Origin: Pseudolactococcus plantarum
Lineage (GTDB): Bacteria; Bacillota; Bacilli; Lactobacillales; Streptococcaceae
Length of the DNA stretch: 64,000 nt
NCBI RefSeq assembly: GCF_002441715.1
Contig: NZ_JXJX01000006.1
Span: forward strand, 1 to 64,000
Reading direction: 5' to 3'
The notes beneath the pieces are model-generated. The model searched no databases, had not been told where the DNA came from, and saw nothing but the letters and a program-made list of their open reading frames with translations. The translations under genes and the position numbers were made by a program. This document shows, piece after piece, positions 1-7,899 of this stretch (positions are counted from its first letter, which is position 1; every line of letters starts with the position of its first letter).

Positions 1-28
1 GTCGCAGGTTCGAATCCTGTCTTCCCGA
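1..28 (+). tRNA. tRNA-Pro, 3' end only
   Basis: The first 28 bases hold a T arm (GCAGG stem, TTCGAAT loop, CCTGT) followed by the acceptor strand CTTCCCG and discriminator A. This matches the 3' part of the usual Gram-positive tRNA-Pro, whose acceptor begins CGGGAAG. CCA is not encoded (TAT follows). The anticodon lies outside the window, so identity rests on the acceptor and T-arm sequence. Confidence 0.85.
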
Positions 29-33
29 TATTT

Positions 34-57
34 ACGACTGTTATAGTCGTTTTTTTT
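34..57 (+). terminator. Intrinsic terminator after tRNA-Pro
   Basis: Stem ACGACT/AGTCGT with loop GTTAT, followed directly by seven T. It ends the tRNA transcript. Confidence 0.85.
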
Positions 58-85
58 GTTTTTAAGGAATTTTTAACTCGTATTT

Positions 86-94
86 TGATATAAT
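86..94 (+). promoter_or_regulatory. Extended -10 promoter for rsmD-coaD-sepM
   Basis: TGATATAAT is a perfect extended -10 element located 41 bases before the rsmD start. No good -35 hexamer is visible, as is common for extended -10 promoters. Confidence 0.6.
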
Positions 95-135
95 GTAACA
101 TGAAGTAAATCGACAAGTTAACGTAAGGAGAGTTT

Positions 136-687
136 ATGAGGGTTATTGCAGGAGATTTTGGTGGGAGAAACTTAAAAACATTGGGTGGGAAAACAACTCG
201 ACCTACAGGTGATAAAGTAAGAGCCGCCATGTTTTCTATGATAGGTCCTTTTTTTGATGGTGGACAAGTTCTTGATTTATATGCTGGTAGTGGAGGTCTT
301 GCTATAGAAGCTGTTTCCAGAGGCATATCAAACGCTATATTAGTTGAACGTGATTATCAAGCTCAAGCTGTTATTCTGGATAATATTAAAATGACGAAAG
401 AAGCGAATAAGTTTACGTTATTAAAAATGGATGCACATCGAGCACTACAGTCTATGAGTGAACGGTTTGATTTAGTATTTTTAGATCCACCATATGCTCA
501 AGCATCAATCGTTGAAGATATAGAACAAATTGTATCGTTAAACTTATTAGCTGATCAAGCAATAATTGTCTGTGAAACTGATACATCTATAGATTTGCCA
601 TCTGAAATTGCTAATCTTAAGGTTATAAAAGAAAAAAATTATGGTATTTCTAAAGTCACGATTTATGAAAGAGGGTCTAATGAGTAA
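136..687 (+). CDS. rsmD: 16S rRNA (guanine966-N2)-methyltransferase RsmD
   Basis: It methylates N2 of G966 in 16S rRNA using S-adenosylmethionine and acts in the cytoplasm on the assembling 30S subunit. The 183-residue protein has the family start RVIAGDFGGRNL, a SAM-binding loop DLYAGSGGLAIEA (about residues 47-59) and the N-methyltransferase catalytic motif DPPY at 117-120. Length is normal. An AAGGAG ribosome binding site sits five bases before the ATG. It is first in an operon with coaD, whose start overlaps its stop, a gene order common in Firmicutes. Recognition is secure from the motifs. Confidence 0.95.
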   Translation: MRVIAGDFGGRNLKTLGGKTTRPTGDKVRAAMFSMIGPFFDGGQVLDLYAGSGGLAIEAVSRGISNAILVERDYQAQAVILDNIKMTKEANKFTLLKMDAHRALQSMSERFDLVFLDPPYAQASIVEDIEQIVSLNLLADQAIIVCETDTSIDLPSEIANLKVIKEKNYGISKVTIYERGSNE

Positions 688-1168
688 ACGGATTGGGTTA
701 TATACAGGGACATTTGATGTGGCAACGAATGGTCATTTGGATATTATTGCTCGTAGTGCTAAACTTTTTGATATTTTATATGTAGGGATTTTTGATAATG
801 TAAAAAAGAATCCTATTTTTTCTTTGAATGAGCGACAAGATATGCTAGTTAAACTAGTTAGTCAATATGAGCATGTGAAAGTCGTTGTTCACGAGTCGCA
901 ATTAACAGTTCATGTTGCCAAAGATCTGGGTGCCTCAGCACTTGTTAGAAGTGTTAGAAATGGGCAAGATTTAGCTTATGAATCTGAAATGTGTTTTTTT
1001 AATCAACAGATGACCGGTATTGAAACTATTGTATTATTAGCAAATCCAGAATTACAATATATCAGTAGTTCACGTATCAAAGAATTGGCAGCTATGGGGA
1101 TGGATGTGTCAAAATGGGTGCCAGCATTAGTTAGTGATGAATTGGAGAACAAACTTGGCAGAAAATAA
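680..1168 (+). CDS. coaD: Phosphopantetheine adenylyltransferase CoaD
   Basis: It converts 4'-phosphopantetheine and ATP to dephospho-CoA, the fourth step of coenzyme A synthesis. The start chosen here is ATG 680, which overlaps the rsmD stop and has an AGAGGG site upstream; a longer frame from 641 has no ribosome binding site and adds an unlikely N-terminus. The 162-residue protein has the nucleotidyltransferase (T/H)xGH motif as TNGH at 16-19, in context YTGTFDVATNGHLD, and the second signature ISSSRIKE at 128-135. The usual FDP is FDV here. Translation is probably coupled to rsmD. Confidence 0.95.
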   Translation: MSKRIGLYTGTFDVATNGHLDIIARSAKLFDILYVGIFDNVKKNPIFSLNERQDMLVKLVSQYEHVKVVVHESQLTVHVAKDLGASALVRSVRNGQDLAYESEMCFFNQQMTGIETIVLLANPELQYISSSRIKELAAMGMDVSKWVPALVSDELENKLGRK

Positions 1169-2207
1169 AAAAAATTTTATAAAAAAACGATGGTTTGTTG
1201 TGATTTTCCTGAGTATACTGATATTGTTAGGGACTTTAGTTCCCTTGCCATATTATATTGAAATGCCTGGATCAACAGAAAATGTTAGCAATATGATACA
1301 GGTTGAGAAAATGCCAGTAGTAGATAAAGGATCATTAAATTTAACCACAGTTTCTGTAATGCAAGCAACAGGTGCTAGTCTTATTTATGCTGCAGCAACA
1401 AATTTTACTGATGTTTATAGCAAAAAAGACATGATGGGCGATCAATCTGATAATGATTATAATCGGATGAATAAGTTTTATATGGAAAGCGCCCAAAATG
1501 TTGCAATTTATTCAGCATTTAAACTGGCAAATAAACCCTTTAGTCTAAATTATAAAGGTGTTTATGTATTAAATGTCTTACCAAAATCTACTTTTAAGAA
1601 TGTTCTTCAAATTGCTGACACAGTAGTTGGTGCTGATGGAAAAACATTTAATTCTTCTCAAGAGTTAATGGCCTATATTAAATCCTTAAAGATTGGTGAT
1701 AATATCTCAATACAATACACGAATGATAAGGGTGAAAAAAAATCATCTGAAGGTAAAACGATTAAGTTACAAGATGGTAAAGCAGGTATTGGCATTACCC
1801 TTGTGGATCACACGGATATTACAAGTACACCTGCTGTAAAAATTGATGCAGGGGATATTGGCGGACCATCAGCAGGTATGATGTTTACGCTTGAACTATA
1901 TTCGCAATTAATGGGTAAAGATTTGACACAAGGCAGAAATATAGCTGGTACCGGTACAATTGAAGTCGATGGCAAGGTAGGACGCATCGGTGGTATTGAT
2001 AAAAAGGTGGCTACAGCTAGTCAGAGTGGTGCAAGCATCTTTTTAGCACCTGATGATGAAATAACACCAGAGATGAAAAAATATGATAAACATATTGAAT
2101 CAAATTATCAAGAGGCACTGGCTGCTGCAAAAAAATTAAAAACAAAAATGAAAATCGTACCTGTTAAAACAGTTGAAGAAGCGATTAGTTATCTGGAAAA
2201 GAATTAA
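1155..2207 (+). CDS. sepM: PDZ and Lon-type membrane serine protease, SepM/YlbL family
   Basis: A membrane-anchored protease with an extracellular PDZ domain and an S16 Lon-type proteolytic domain. Streptococcal SepM trims secreted signal peptides; the substrate here is not known. The 350-residue protein has one N-terminal transmembrane segment (about residues 12-30), a PDZ domain near 125-190, catalytic Ser239 in GGPSAGMMF and catalytic Lys near 283-284 in GGIDKKVATA. TTG 1155 is preferred because GGAG lies seven bases upstream; ATG 1134 is in frame but lacks a binding site. It overlaps the coaD end by 14 bases, so it is co-translated with that operon. Confidence 0.9.
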   Translation: MAENKKNFIKKRWFVVIFLSILILLGTLVPLPYYIEMPGSTENVSNMIQVEKMPVVDKGSLNLTTVSVMQATGASLIYAAATNFTDVYSKKDMMGDQSDNDYNRMNKFYMESAQNVAIYSAFKLANKPFSLNYKGVYVLNVLPKSTFKNVLQIADTVVGADGKTFNSSQELMAYIKSLKIGDNISIQYTNDKGEKKSSEGKTIKLQDGKAGIGITLVDHTDITSTPAVKIDAGDIGGPSAGMMFTLELYSQLMGKDLTQGRNIAGTGTIEVDGKVGRIGGIDKKVATASQSGASIFLAPDDEITPEMKKYDKHIESNYQEALAAAKKLKTKMKIVPVKTVEEAISYLEKN

Positions 2208-2209
2208 AG

Positions 2210-2233
2210 TGAAGCTTGCTTCATTTTTTTTTT
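2210..2233 (+). terminator. Intrinsic terminator of the rsmD-coaD-sepM operon
   Basis: Stem TGAAGC/GCTTCA with a two-base gap (a tetraloop once closing pairs open), followed by about ten T, three bases after the sepM stop. Confidence 0.8.
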
Positions 2234-2280
2234 AAGTTTGTGAAAAGGAAAGTTAATCATCATACGTGTTTTAAAACAAA

Positions 2281-2298
2281 AAGTTAAACAATTCACAA
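2281..2298 (+). promoter_or_regulatory. Possible Rex (NADH-sensing repressor) site upstream of adhE
   Basis: Compared with the Rex consensus TTGTGAA-N4-TTCACAA, the right half is perfect and the left half matches 4 of 7 bases. It lies about 40 bases upstream of the adhE -35. Rex control of adhE is known in related bacteria; the assignment here is inference. Confidence 0.3.
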
Positions 2299-2336
2299 AG
2301 TACAGAAGTTTTACGAAAAAAATTTTTATTTTTCTA

Positions 2337-2364
2337 TTTACAAACGCTTACAAAGTGGTATAAT
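2337..2364 (+). promoter_or_regulatory. adhE promoter with overlapping cre (CcpA) site
   Basis: -35 TTTACA (2337-2342), 16-base spacer, extended -10 TGGTATAAT (hexamer 2359-2364). A catabolite response element fits WTGNAANCGNWWNCA with one mismatch at 2338-2352, covering the -35 and spacer. Binding there would block RNA polymerase, so glucose repression is the simple prediction. Confidence 0.75.
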
Positions 2365-2377
2365 AAACTCATAAATC

Positions 2378-2399
2378 AAGTTAGTGAATTCACTAACTT
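2378..2399 (+). promoter_or_regulatory. Perfect 22-bp palindrome in the adhE 5' leader
   Basis: AAGTTAGTGAA is followed immediately by its exact reverse complement, with no spacer. It begins about 14 bases after the -10, so it sits at roughly +8 to +29 of the adhE transcript. It may be an operator for an unknown dimeric regulator or a 5' mRNA hairpin. It is not a Rex box, because the half-site spacing differs. Confidence 0.6.
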
Positions 2400-2440
2400 T
2401 ACGAGATACCCTATACTTACCATTTTTAAGGAGAAAAAAG

Positions 2441-5041
2441 ATGGCTACAAAAACAGTAGAAAAAATTGAAACATTTGACGTTGCTGGCATGATTGATGAG
2501 CTAGCTATTAAAGGTGCACAAGCACTTAAAGGGCTTGAGAAATTAAATCAAGAACAAATTGACCATATCGTTCATGAAATGAGTATGGCAGCTCTTGACA
2601 AGCACATGATGCTTGCAAAAATGGCAGTTGAGGAAACTGGCCGTGGTATCTATGAAGATAAAGCAATCAAAAATATGTATGCGTCTGAATATATTTGGCA
2701 TGCGATTAAAGATAATAAAACGGTTGGTGTCATCAACGAAGATAAAGAAGCTGGTATTGTTGAGATTGCTGAACCAGTCGGTGTTATTTGTGGTGTTACA
2801 CCAACAACTAACCCAACTTCAACAACTATTTTTAAAGCAATGATTGCGATCAAAACACGTAATCCAATTATCTTTGCATTCCATCCATCTGCACAACAAT
2901 CGTCAGCAGCAGCAGCAAAAATTGTACTTGATGCGGCAGTAGCAGCAGGAGCACCAGCAGATTGTATCCAATGGGTAACAAAACCGTCAATCGAAGCAAC
3001 TGGTCTCTTGATGAATCATCCTATTATTGCAACGGTTCTAGCAACGGGTGGTTCTGCTATGGTAAAATCAGCCTATTCGACTGGTAAACCAGCACTTGGT
3101 GTGGGTCCTGGTAATACGCCTGCTTATATCACTAAAGAAGCGAAAATTAAACGTGCTGTAAACGATTTGTTCTTATCAAAAACTTTTGATAATGGGATGA
3201 TTTGTGCATCAGAACAAGCGATTATTGTTGATAACGAAGTCTTTAATGACGTTAAAGAAGAATTTTTAGCTCACAATGCTTATATCGTCTCTTCTAAATC
3301 AGAATTAGCTAAACTTGAAGCAGCCGTTATGTTACCGGATGGTCATGCGGTTAATCCTAAAATTGTTGGTTACTCAGCAAAACATATTGCAGACTTGGCA
3401 GGTATCAAGGTACCAGCTGAAACAAAACTGCTTATCGCTGAAATCGCTGGTGTTGGTCCAGAATATCCGTTATCACGTGAAAAATTATCACCAGTATTAG
3501 CGATGATTAAAGCGAATTCGACTGAAGAAGGACTAGACTTGTGTGAAGCGATGTTGGATCTTGGTGGTCTAGGTCATACAGCAGTTATTCATACTGAAGA
3601 TGAAGCATTACAGATTGAATTTGGTATTCGTATGAAAGCTTGTCGTATCTTGGTAAATACGCCAGCAGCTGAAGGTGGTATTGGTAATATCTACAACGAA
3701 ATGTTACCGTCGTTAACGCTTGGTTGTGGATCATATGGGCATAACTCAATTTCACATAATGTATCAGCAGTTGATTTGATCAATGTTAAAACACTTGCGA
3801 AACGGAGAAATAATATGCAATGGTTTAAATTACCACCAAAAGTTTATTTTGAAAAAAATTCAATCACTTACTTACAACAAATTAAAGCAAAACGTGTCAT
3901 GTTAGTCTGTGATCCAGGTATGGTTCAATTTGGTTATGCTGATCTTGTTCGTAAACAGCTTGAGAAGAACCCAAACGATCCCCGCATTGAAGTATTTTCA
4001 GATGTTGAACCTAATCCTTCTACAAATACTGTCTACAAAGGGTTAGAAATTTTCAATAATTTCCAACCAGATGTCGTTATTGCACTTGGTGGTGGATCAG
4101 CGATGGACGCTGCTAAAGGCATGTGGATGTTCTTTGAACACCCAGATACAAGCTTCTTTGGTGCTAAACAAAAATTCTTGGATATTCGTAAACGTGCTTA
4201 CAAAATTGAATATGCAGAAAAAGCGACATTTATCTGTATTCCTACAACATCAGGTACTGGATCAGAAGTAACACCGTTTGCGGTTATCACAGATTCAGAT
4301 GATCATACTAAGTATCCATTAGCTGATTATGCATTGACACCAGATGTTGCGATTATTGATCCACAACTTGTTATGTCAGTACCGGCAAGTGTTACTGCTG
4401 ATACAGGTATGGATGTGTTGACTCACGCGATTGAATCCTATGTTTCAGTTATGGCTTCTGATTATACACGTGGTCTATCATTACAAGCTATCAAGATTGT
4501 TTTTGAATACTTGGAAAAATCAGTTAAGACTGGTGATGCTGAGTCTCGTGAAAAAATGCATAACGCCTCTACAATGGCTGGGATGGCCTTTGCCAATGCT
4601 TTCTTAGGTATTTCTCATTCCATTGCTCATAAAGTTGGTGGTGCTTGGGGTATCCCTCATGGACGTACAAATGCTATCTTGTTACCACATGTCATTCGTT
4701 ATAATGCAAAAGACCCTCAAAAACACGCGATGTTCCCTAAATATGATTTCTTCCGCGCTGATAGCGATTATGCTGATATCGCTCGTTTCTTAGGACTAAA
4801 AGGTAATACAACGGCCGAACTAGTTGAATCACTTGCGAGTGCTGTATACAATCTTGGTATTGCCACTGGTATCGAGATGAACTGGCAATCTCAAGGATTG
4901 ACTAAAAAACAAATGGATGCAGAAATTGATCATCTTGCTGAAAAAGCATATGAAGATCAATGTACAACTGCTAATCCAAAAGAACCATTAATTTCTGAAT
5001 TGAAAGAAATCATCGAAACTGCTTATGATTATAAAGCTTAA
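2441..5041 (+). CDS. adhE: Bifunctional acetaldehyde-CoA/alcohol dehydrogenase AdhE
   Basis: It reduces acetyl-CoA to acetaldehyde and then ethanol, oxidising two NADH, as part of mixed-acid fermentation; the family forms cytoplasmic filaments (spirosomes). The start is ATG 2441 with AAGGAG ten bases upstream; an in-frame GTG at 2384 lies inside the leader palindrome and is rejected. The 866-residue protein has an N-terminal aldehyde dehydrogenase domain with catalytic Cys255 (GMICASEQ) and, from about residue 463, an iron-dependent alcohol dehydrogenase domain with GGGSAMDAAK and metal-ligand histidines 726, 730 and 740 (HSIAHKVGGAWGIPHG). It is a single-gene transcript ended by a bidirectional hairpin. 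Confidence 0.97.
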   Translation: MATKTVEKIETFDVAGMIDELAIKGAQALKGLEKLNQEQIDHIVHEMSMAALDKHMMLAKMAVEETGRGIYEDKAIKNMYASEYIWHAIKDNKTVGVINEDKEAGIVEIAEPVGVICGVTPTTNPTSTTIFKAMIAIKTRNPIIFAFHPSAQQSSAAAAKIVLDAAVAAGAPADCIQWVTKPSIEATGLLMNHPIIATVLATGGSAMVKSAYSTGKPALGVGPGNTPAYITKEAKIKRAVNDLFLSKTFDNGMICASEQAIIVDNEVFNDVKEEFLAHNAYIVSSKSELAKLEAAVMLPDGHAVNPKIVGYSAKHIADLAGIKVPAETKLLIAEIAGVGPEYPLSREKLSPVLAMIKANSTEEGLDLCEAMLDLGGLGHTAVIHTEDEALQIEFGIRMKACRILVNTPAAEGGIGNIYNEMLPSLTLGCGSYGHNSISHNVSAVDLINVKTLAKRRNNMQWFKLPPKVYFEKNSITYLQQIKAKRVMLVCDPGMVQFGYADLVRKQLEKNPNDPRIEVFSDVEPNPSTNTVYKGLEIFNNFQPDVVIALGGGSAMDAAKGMWMFFEHPDTSFFGAKQKFLDIRKRAYKIEYAEKATFICIPTTSGTGSEVTPFAVITDSDDHTKYPLADYALTPDVAIIDPQLVMSVPASVTADTGMDVLTHAIESYVSVMASDYTRGLSLQAIKIVFEYLEKSVKTGDAESREKMHNASTMAGMAFANAFLGISHSIAHKVGGAWGIPHGRTNAILLPHVIRYNAKDPQKHAMFPKYDFFRADSDYADIARFLGLKGNTTAELVESLASAVYNLGIATGIEMNWQSQGLTKKQMDAEIDHLAEKAYEDQCTTANPKEPLISELKEIIETAYDYKA

Positions 5042-5050
5042 GTCATAAAA

Positions 5051-5076
5051 AAAGACCATCGTGAGATGGTCTTTTT
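5051..5076. terminator. Bidirectional terminator between adhE and the Lrp-type gene
   Basis: Ten-base stem AAAGACCATC/GATGGTCTTT with loop GTGA, flanked by A and T runs, so it can end both converging transcripts. Confidence 0.85.
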
Positions 5077-5135
5077 GTTGTGGATAAGTTGAGAGTTCAG
5101 CAAATATGTTAAAGCAGTTGAGAGTTGACTGACTG

Positions 5136-5558
5136 CTATATATTGCAAAATACATCATCATTAGGTGTTTTTTTGTCTGCCATAACTGTTTCAATAGTAT
5201 AGCGTCCCCATTTTGAAATAGTTGCTATAAACTGTTTTAAGGTATCAGTAGAAAAATGACTAACAATCATATAGCATGCTTGACCCGATACTTTATAAAA
5301 GTGCTCAATCTCTGTAAAGGTATTGACAGTTGACTCAAAATGACTATAGTCATTGTTGTCCATAAAGATGCGAATAAACTGTTGGTGATCATGCGTAATA
5401 CAAATTGTATAGTGCTTAATATAGCCACTATCAATCAATTTATTGATTCTACTACCGACAGCTTGTCCTGTCATATGAATCATTTCTCCGATTTTTTTAT
5501 GTGTGAGTTGGGAATCTTTTTTTAAAAAGTCAATAATCTGTTGGTCAACAGTATCCAT
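5136..5558 (-). CDS. Lrp/AsnC-family transcriptional regulator
   Basis: A 140-residue leucine-responsive-type regulator. The N-terminal 55 residues form the family winged helix (start MDTVDQQIIDFLKKDSQ, helix-turn-helix around KIGEMIHMTGQAVGSRINKL), and the rest fits the RAM/AsnC ligand-binding alpha-beta domain (FTEIEHFYKVSGQACYMIVS). Lrp proteins are dimers or octamers that sense amino acids or other small ligands. It is transcribed away from the isochorismatase-like gene across a 110-base gap, which suggests it controls that gene and itself. The ligand cannot be read from the sequence. Confidence 0.85.
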   Translation of the reverse strand: MDTVDQQIIDFLKKDSQLTHKKIGEMIHMTGQAVGSRINKLIDSGYIKHYTICITHDHQQFIRIFMDNNDYSHFESTVNTFTEIEHFYKVSGQACYMIVSHFSTDTLKQFIATISKWGRYTIETVMADKKTPNDDVFCNI

Positions 5559-5614
5559 TGTTTATTTTCCTTTCATGTTGAAAACAACTACCTTTATATG
5601 CTTTCAATAGCTTA

Positions 5615-5643
5615 TTTACGAGTATATTAAAAACAATTATACT
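5615..5643 (+). promoter_or_regulatory. Promoter of the isochorismatase-like gene
   Basis: -35 TTTACG (5615-5620), 17-base spacer, -10 TATACT (5638-5643), 26 bases before the start. A small inverted repeat GTTG-AAAA-CAAC at 5577-5588 lies between the two divergent genes and could be part of an operator. Confidence 0.5.
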
Positions 5644-5668
5644 TTATTTTATAGAAAAGAGGTAGCTT

Positions 5669-6226
5669 ATGAAACAAGGACTTTTAGTCATCGACGTGCA
5701 AAATGATTATTTTGCAGGAGGAAAAATGGTACTGAAGGGTGCTGATGAAGCACTTCGAAATATCAATCTTTTAGAAGCACAGTTTAGTGCTGCAAAATTA
5801 CCTATTATTTACATTCAACACATCAAACATCAAAAAAATGCTGATTTCTTTGAGCAAGGTACGAGTGGAGCTGAATTACATGCTAAACTGAAAGTTGATG
5901 ACACTTCGATCATTATCGTAAAACACTTTCCTAATAGTTTTCTCGAGACTACACTAGCAGAAGTGCTCAAAAACGATCAAATTGATCAGCTTGTTATTTG
6001 TGGGATGATGACACATATGTGTATTCGTGCGACAACACCAGTTGCAACAGACTTAGGTTATCATCCTATATTGATAGCTGATGCGACAGCGACGAAAGAT
6101 CTCAGCCAAGATGGCCTGATCATTTCGGCTGATCAAGTACAAGCTGATATCATTTCAGAGTTATCATTAGTTGCAGACATCCAGACAACGAGTCAGTTTG
6201 TAAGGGGATTTAACCCAAGAACGTAG
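5669..6226 (+). CDS. Isochorismatase-like cysteine hydrolase
   Basis: A 185-residue cytoplasmic hydrolase of the isochorismatase/nicotinamidase superfamily, which cleaves C-N or ether bonds. The catalytic triad is visible: Asp9 (LVIDVQNDYF), Lys85 (IVKHFPNSF) and Cys118 (CGMMTHMCIRAT). The cis-peptide region and length are typical. The family covers nicotinamidase, isochorismatase and amide hydrolases, and the sequence alone does not decide the substrate; the divergent Lrp-type regulator hints at an amino-acid-related amide. AAAGAGG precedes the ATG. No convincing terminator separates it from the converging TMEM175 gene. Confidence 0.88.
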   Translation: MKQGLLVIDVQNDYFAGGKMVLKGADEALRNINLLEAQFSAAKLPIIYIQHIKHQKNADFFEQGTSGAELHAKLKVDDTSIIIVKHFPNSFLETTLAEVLKNDQIDQLVICGMMTHMCIRATTPVATDLGYHPILIADATATKDLSQDGLIISADQVQADIISELSLVADIQTTSQFVRGFNPRT

Positions 6227-6284
6227 AGTTATCTTCAGATGATACGTTAAGTTGATCATACACAACTCAGTTCTGGCTAATAAG

Positions 6285-6851
6285 TTATCCAAGCATTTCT
6301 TCAACATTTTTATCTGGGATAATCCATAATGAAAATATAAAGATTGACATTAATAACATAATGATTGGTGCGATAAAGTAGCCTAGAACAATACTGAGTA
6401 GATTGAGTAGCAAACTTATCCTGTTTTTGATGATAGTGGACGTCCCCAACACTTTACTTTTATTAATGTTTAGCAATTCTCTCGTCAAAAGGTAATAAGT
6501 CAAGTTAGCCAATGTCAGTAATATGACGTAGCATAGTTCAGGAACAAAAGAATTGAGATAATGTGAGACCCAGTTGGATACAAAAGGCATCAAAGACAAA
6601 ACAAACAGAAAAAACATATTAATCCATAATACTTTTCCGTTTATTTTGTTGATACTTTGTAACAAATGATGGTGATTAACCCAATAAACAGCTAACATGA
6701 TGAAGCTGATAAAATAAACGCCCAAATGAGGTAATATTTTAGCAAGACTTTCCCAAGTGTCAGAATCAGGTCTAGCTAATTCTAATACTAAAATGGTCAT
6801 AATAATTGCAATAACAGCATCAGTAAAAGCTTCTAATCTTGATTTATTCAT
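6285..6851 (-). CDS. TMEM175-family (DUF1211) potassium channel
   Basis: A 188-residue membrane protein with about six hydrophobic segments. The start MNKSRLEAFTDAVIAI matches the signature of the TMEM175/DUF1211 family (RxxxFSDxxxxI), whose bacterial members are tetrameric potassium-conducting channels. The conserved FSD appears as FTD (residues 9-11). Further matches are the polar HHHLL segment between helices 2 and 3 and WxNH in YWVNHHHLL. AAAGGAG lies upstream of the ATG and TGATAAAAT forms a likely extended -10. It is a single gene convergent with the isochorismatase-like gene. Potassium transport is inferred from family knowledge. Confidence 0.82.
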   Translation of the reverse strand: MNKSRLEAFTDAVIAIIMTILVLELARPDSDTWESLAKILPHLGVYFISFIMLAVYWVNHHHLLQSINKINGKVLWINMFFLFVLSLMPFVSNWVSHYLNSFVPELCYVILLTLANLTYYLLTRELLNINKSKVLGTSTIIKNRISLLLNLLSIVLGYFIAPIIMLLMSIFIFSLWIIPDKNVEEMLG

Positions 6852-6947
6852 TATAGTTTCTCCTTTAAACTTCTTTATTTTATCATAATCTTAAAGCCTT
6901 ATCATTTTTTACGACCTGAAAACGTGATAGGTAATTGCGTATAAGGG

Positions 6948-6976
6948 TTGCAAATTAAAGAGAAACCGTGTATAAT
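6948..6976 (+). promoter_or_regulatory. rpsB promoter
   Basis: -35 TTGCAA (6948-6953), 17-base spacer, -10 TATAAT (6971-6976). It is a strong consensus promoter about 130 bases upstream of rpsB, leaving a long structured leader. Confidence 0.85.
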
Positions 6977-7020
6977 TAAATGGTTGTCGCGAAAACATCG
7001 TGCAACATAAACCACATTTT

Positions 7021-7071
7021 AAGTAGATATCATCGTAGTGCTAGCGATAGTAGCGGTGATAAGTGATACTT
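7021..7071 (+). promoter_or_regulatory. Structured rpsB leader, possible S2 autoregulatory site
   Basis: AAGTA/TACTT and TATCATCG/CGGTGATA form a two-part stem interrupted by an internal loop, ending 23 bases before the AAGGAGA ribosome binding site. The leader is far longer than translation needs, and r-protein genes are often controlled by such leaders. That S2 binds here is inference. Confidence 0.45.
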
Positions 7072-7107
7072 GAAAGAGGAAAAACTATTTTAAAAGGAGA
7101 CTAGCTC

Positions 7108-7890
7108 ATGGCAGTCATTTCAATGAAACAACTACTCGAAGCGGGTGTTCACTTCGGTCACCAAACACGCCGTTGGAACCCAAAAATGAAACCGTTCATC
7201 TTTACAGAACGTAACGGTATTCACGTTATCGATTTACAAAAAACAGTAAAACTTGCTGACGATGCTTACAACTATGTTCGCGACGCATCTGCAAACGGCG
7301 CAATTGTTCTTTTTGTAGGTACAAAAAAACAAGCTGCTGAAGCAGTAAAAGAAGAAGCACTTCGTGCTGGTCAATACTACATCAACCACCGTTGGTTGGG
7401 TGGTACTTTGACTAACTGGGGTACAATTCAAAAACGTATCGCACGTTTGAAAGAAATCAACAAAATGGAAGAAGATGGTACTTTTGAAGTACTTCCTAAA
7501 AAAGAAGTTGTACTTTTAAACAAACAACGCGATCGTCTTGAAAAATTCTTGGGCGGTATCGCAGATATGCCTCGTATTCCAGATGTTATCTACATTGTGG
7601 ATCCACATAAAGAGCAAATCGCAGTTCAAGAAGCAACTAAATTGAATATCCCAATCGTTGCAATGGTTGATACTAATGCAAATCCTGATCCAATCGATGT
7701 TATCATCCCTGCAAATGATGATGCAATTCGTGCGGTTAAATTGATCACTGGAAAAATGGCTGATGCTATTATCGAAGGTCGTCAAGGTGAAGATGCTGTT
7801 GAAGCTGAAGATGCAAACGTTGCAGAACCAGCATCAGCTGAATCAATCGAAGAATTGGTAGAAGTTGTGGAAGGTTCAAAAGAAGCCTAA
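7108..7890 (+). CDS. rpsB: 30S ribosomal protein S2
   Basis: A structural protein of the small ribosomal subunit, needed for binding S1 and for late 30S assembly. The 260-residue protein starts [20 protein letters not shown] and carries the family signatures [23 protein letters not shown] and [15 protein letters not shown]-like text near 190-210. The C-terminal 30 residues are acidic ([15 protein letters not shown]), as in streptococcal S2. AAGGAGA precedes the ATG. Its stop codon lies in the loop of a hairpin that is repeated downstream. It precedes tsf, the usual partner in bacteria. Confidence 0.98.
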   Translation: MAVISMKQLLEAGVHFGHQTRRWNPKMKPFIFTERNGIHVIDLQKTVKLADDAYNYVRDASANGAIVLFVGTKKQAAEAVKEEALRAGQYYINHRWLGGTLTNWGTIQKRIARLKEINKMEEDGTFEVLPKKEVVLLNKQRDRLEKFLGGIADMPRIPDVIYIVDPHKEQIAVQEATKLNIPIVAMVDTNANPDPIDVIIPANDDAIRAVKLITGKMADAIIEGRQGEDAVEAEDANVAEPASAESIEELVEVVEGSKEA

Positions 7891-7899
7891 GCTTCTTTT
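7878..7899 (+). terminator. Hairpin spanning the rpsB stop codon
   Basis: Nine-base stem AAAAGAAGC/GCTTCTTTT with loop CTAA, which contains the UAA stop of rpsB. The T run belongs to the stem and is followed by GAATTG, so it is a weak terminator at best and may be an mRNA 3' stabiliser or attenuator. Confidence 0.5.

Noticed and set aside
2384-2440. GTG 2384 as an upstream start of adhE
   Set aside because: It lies inside the leader palindrome without a ribosome binding site; ATG 2441 has AAGGAG at good distance.
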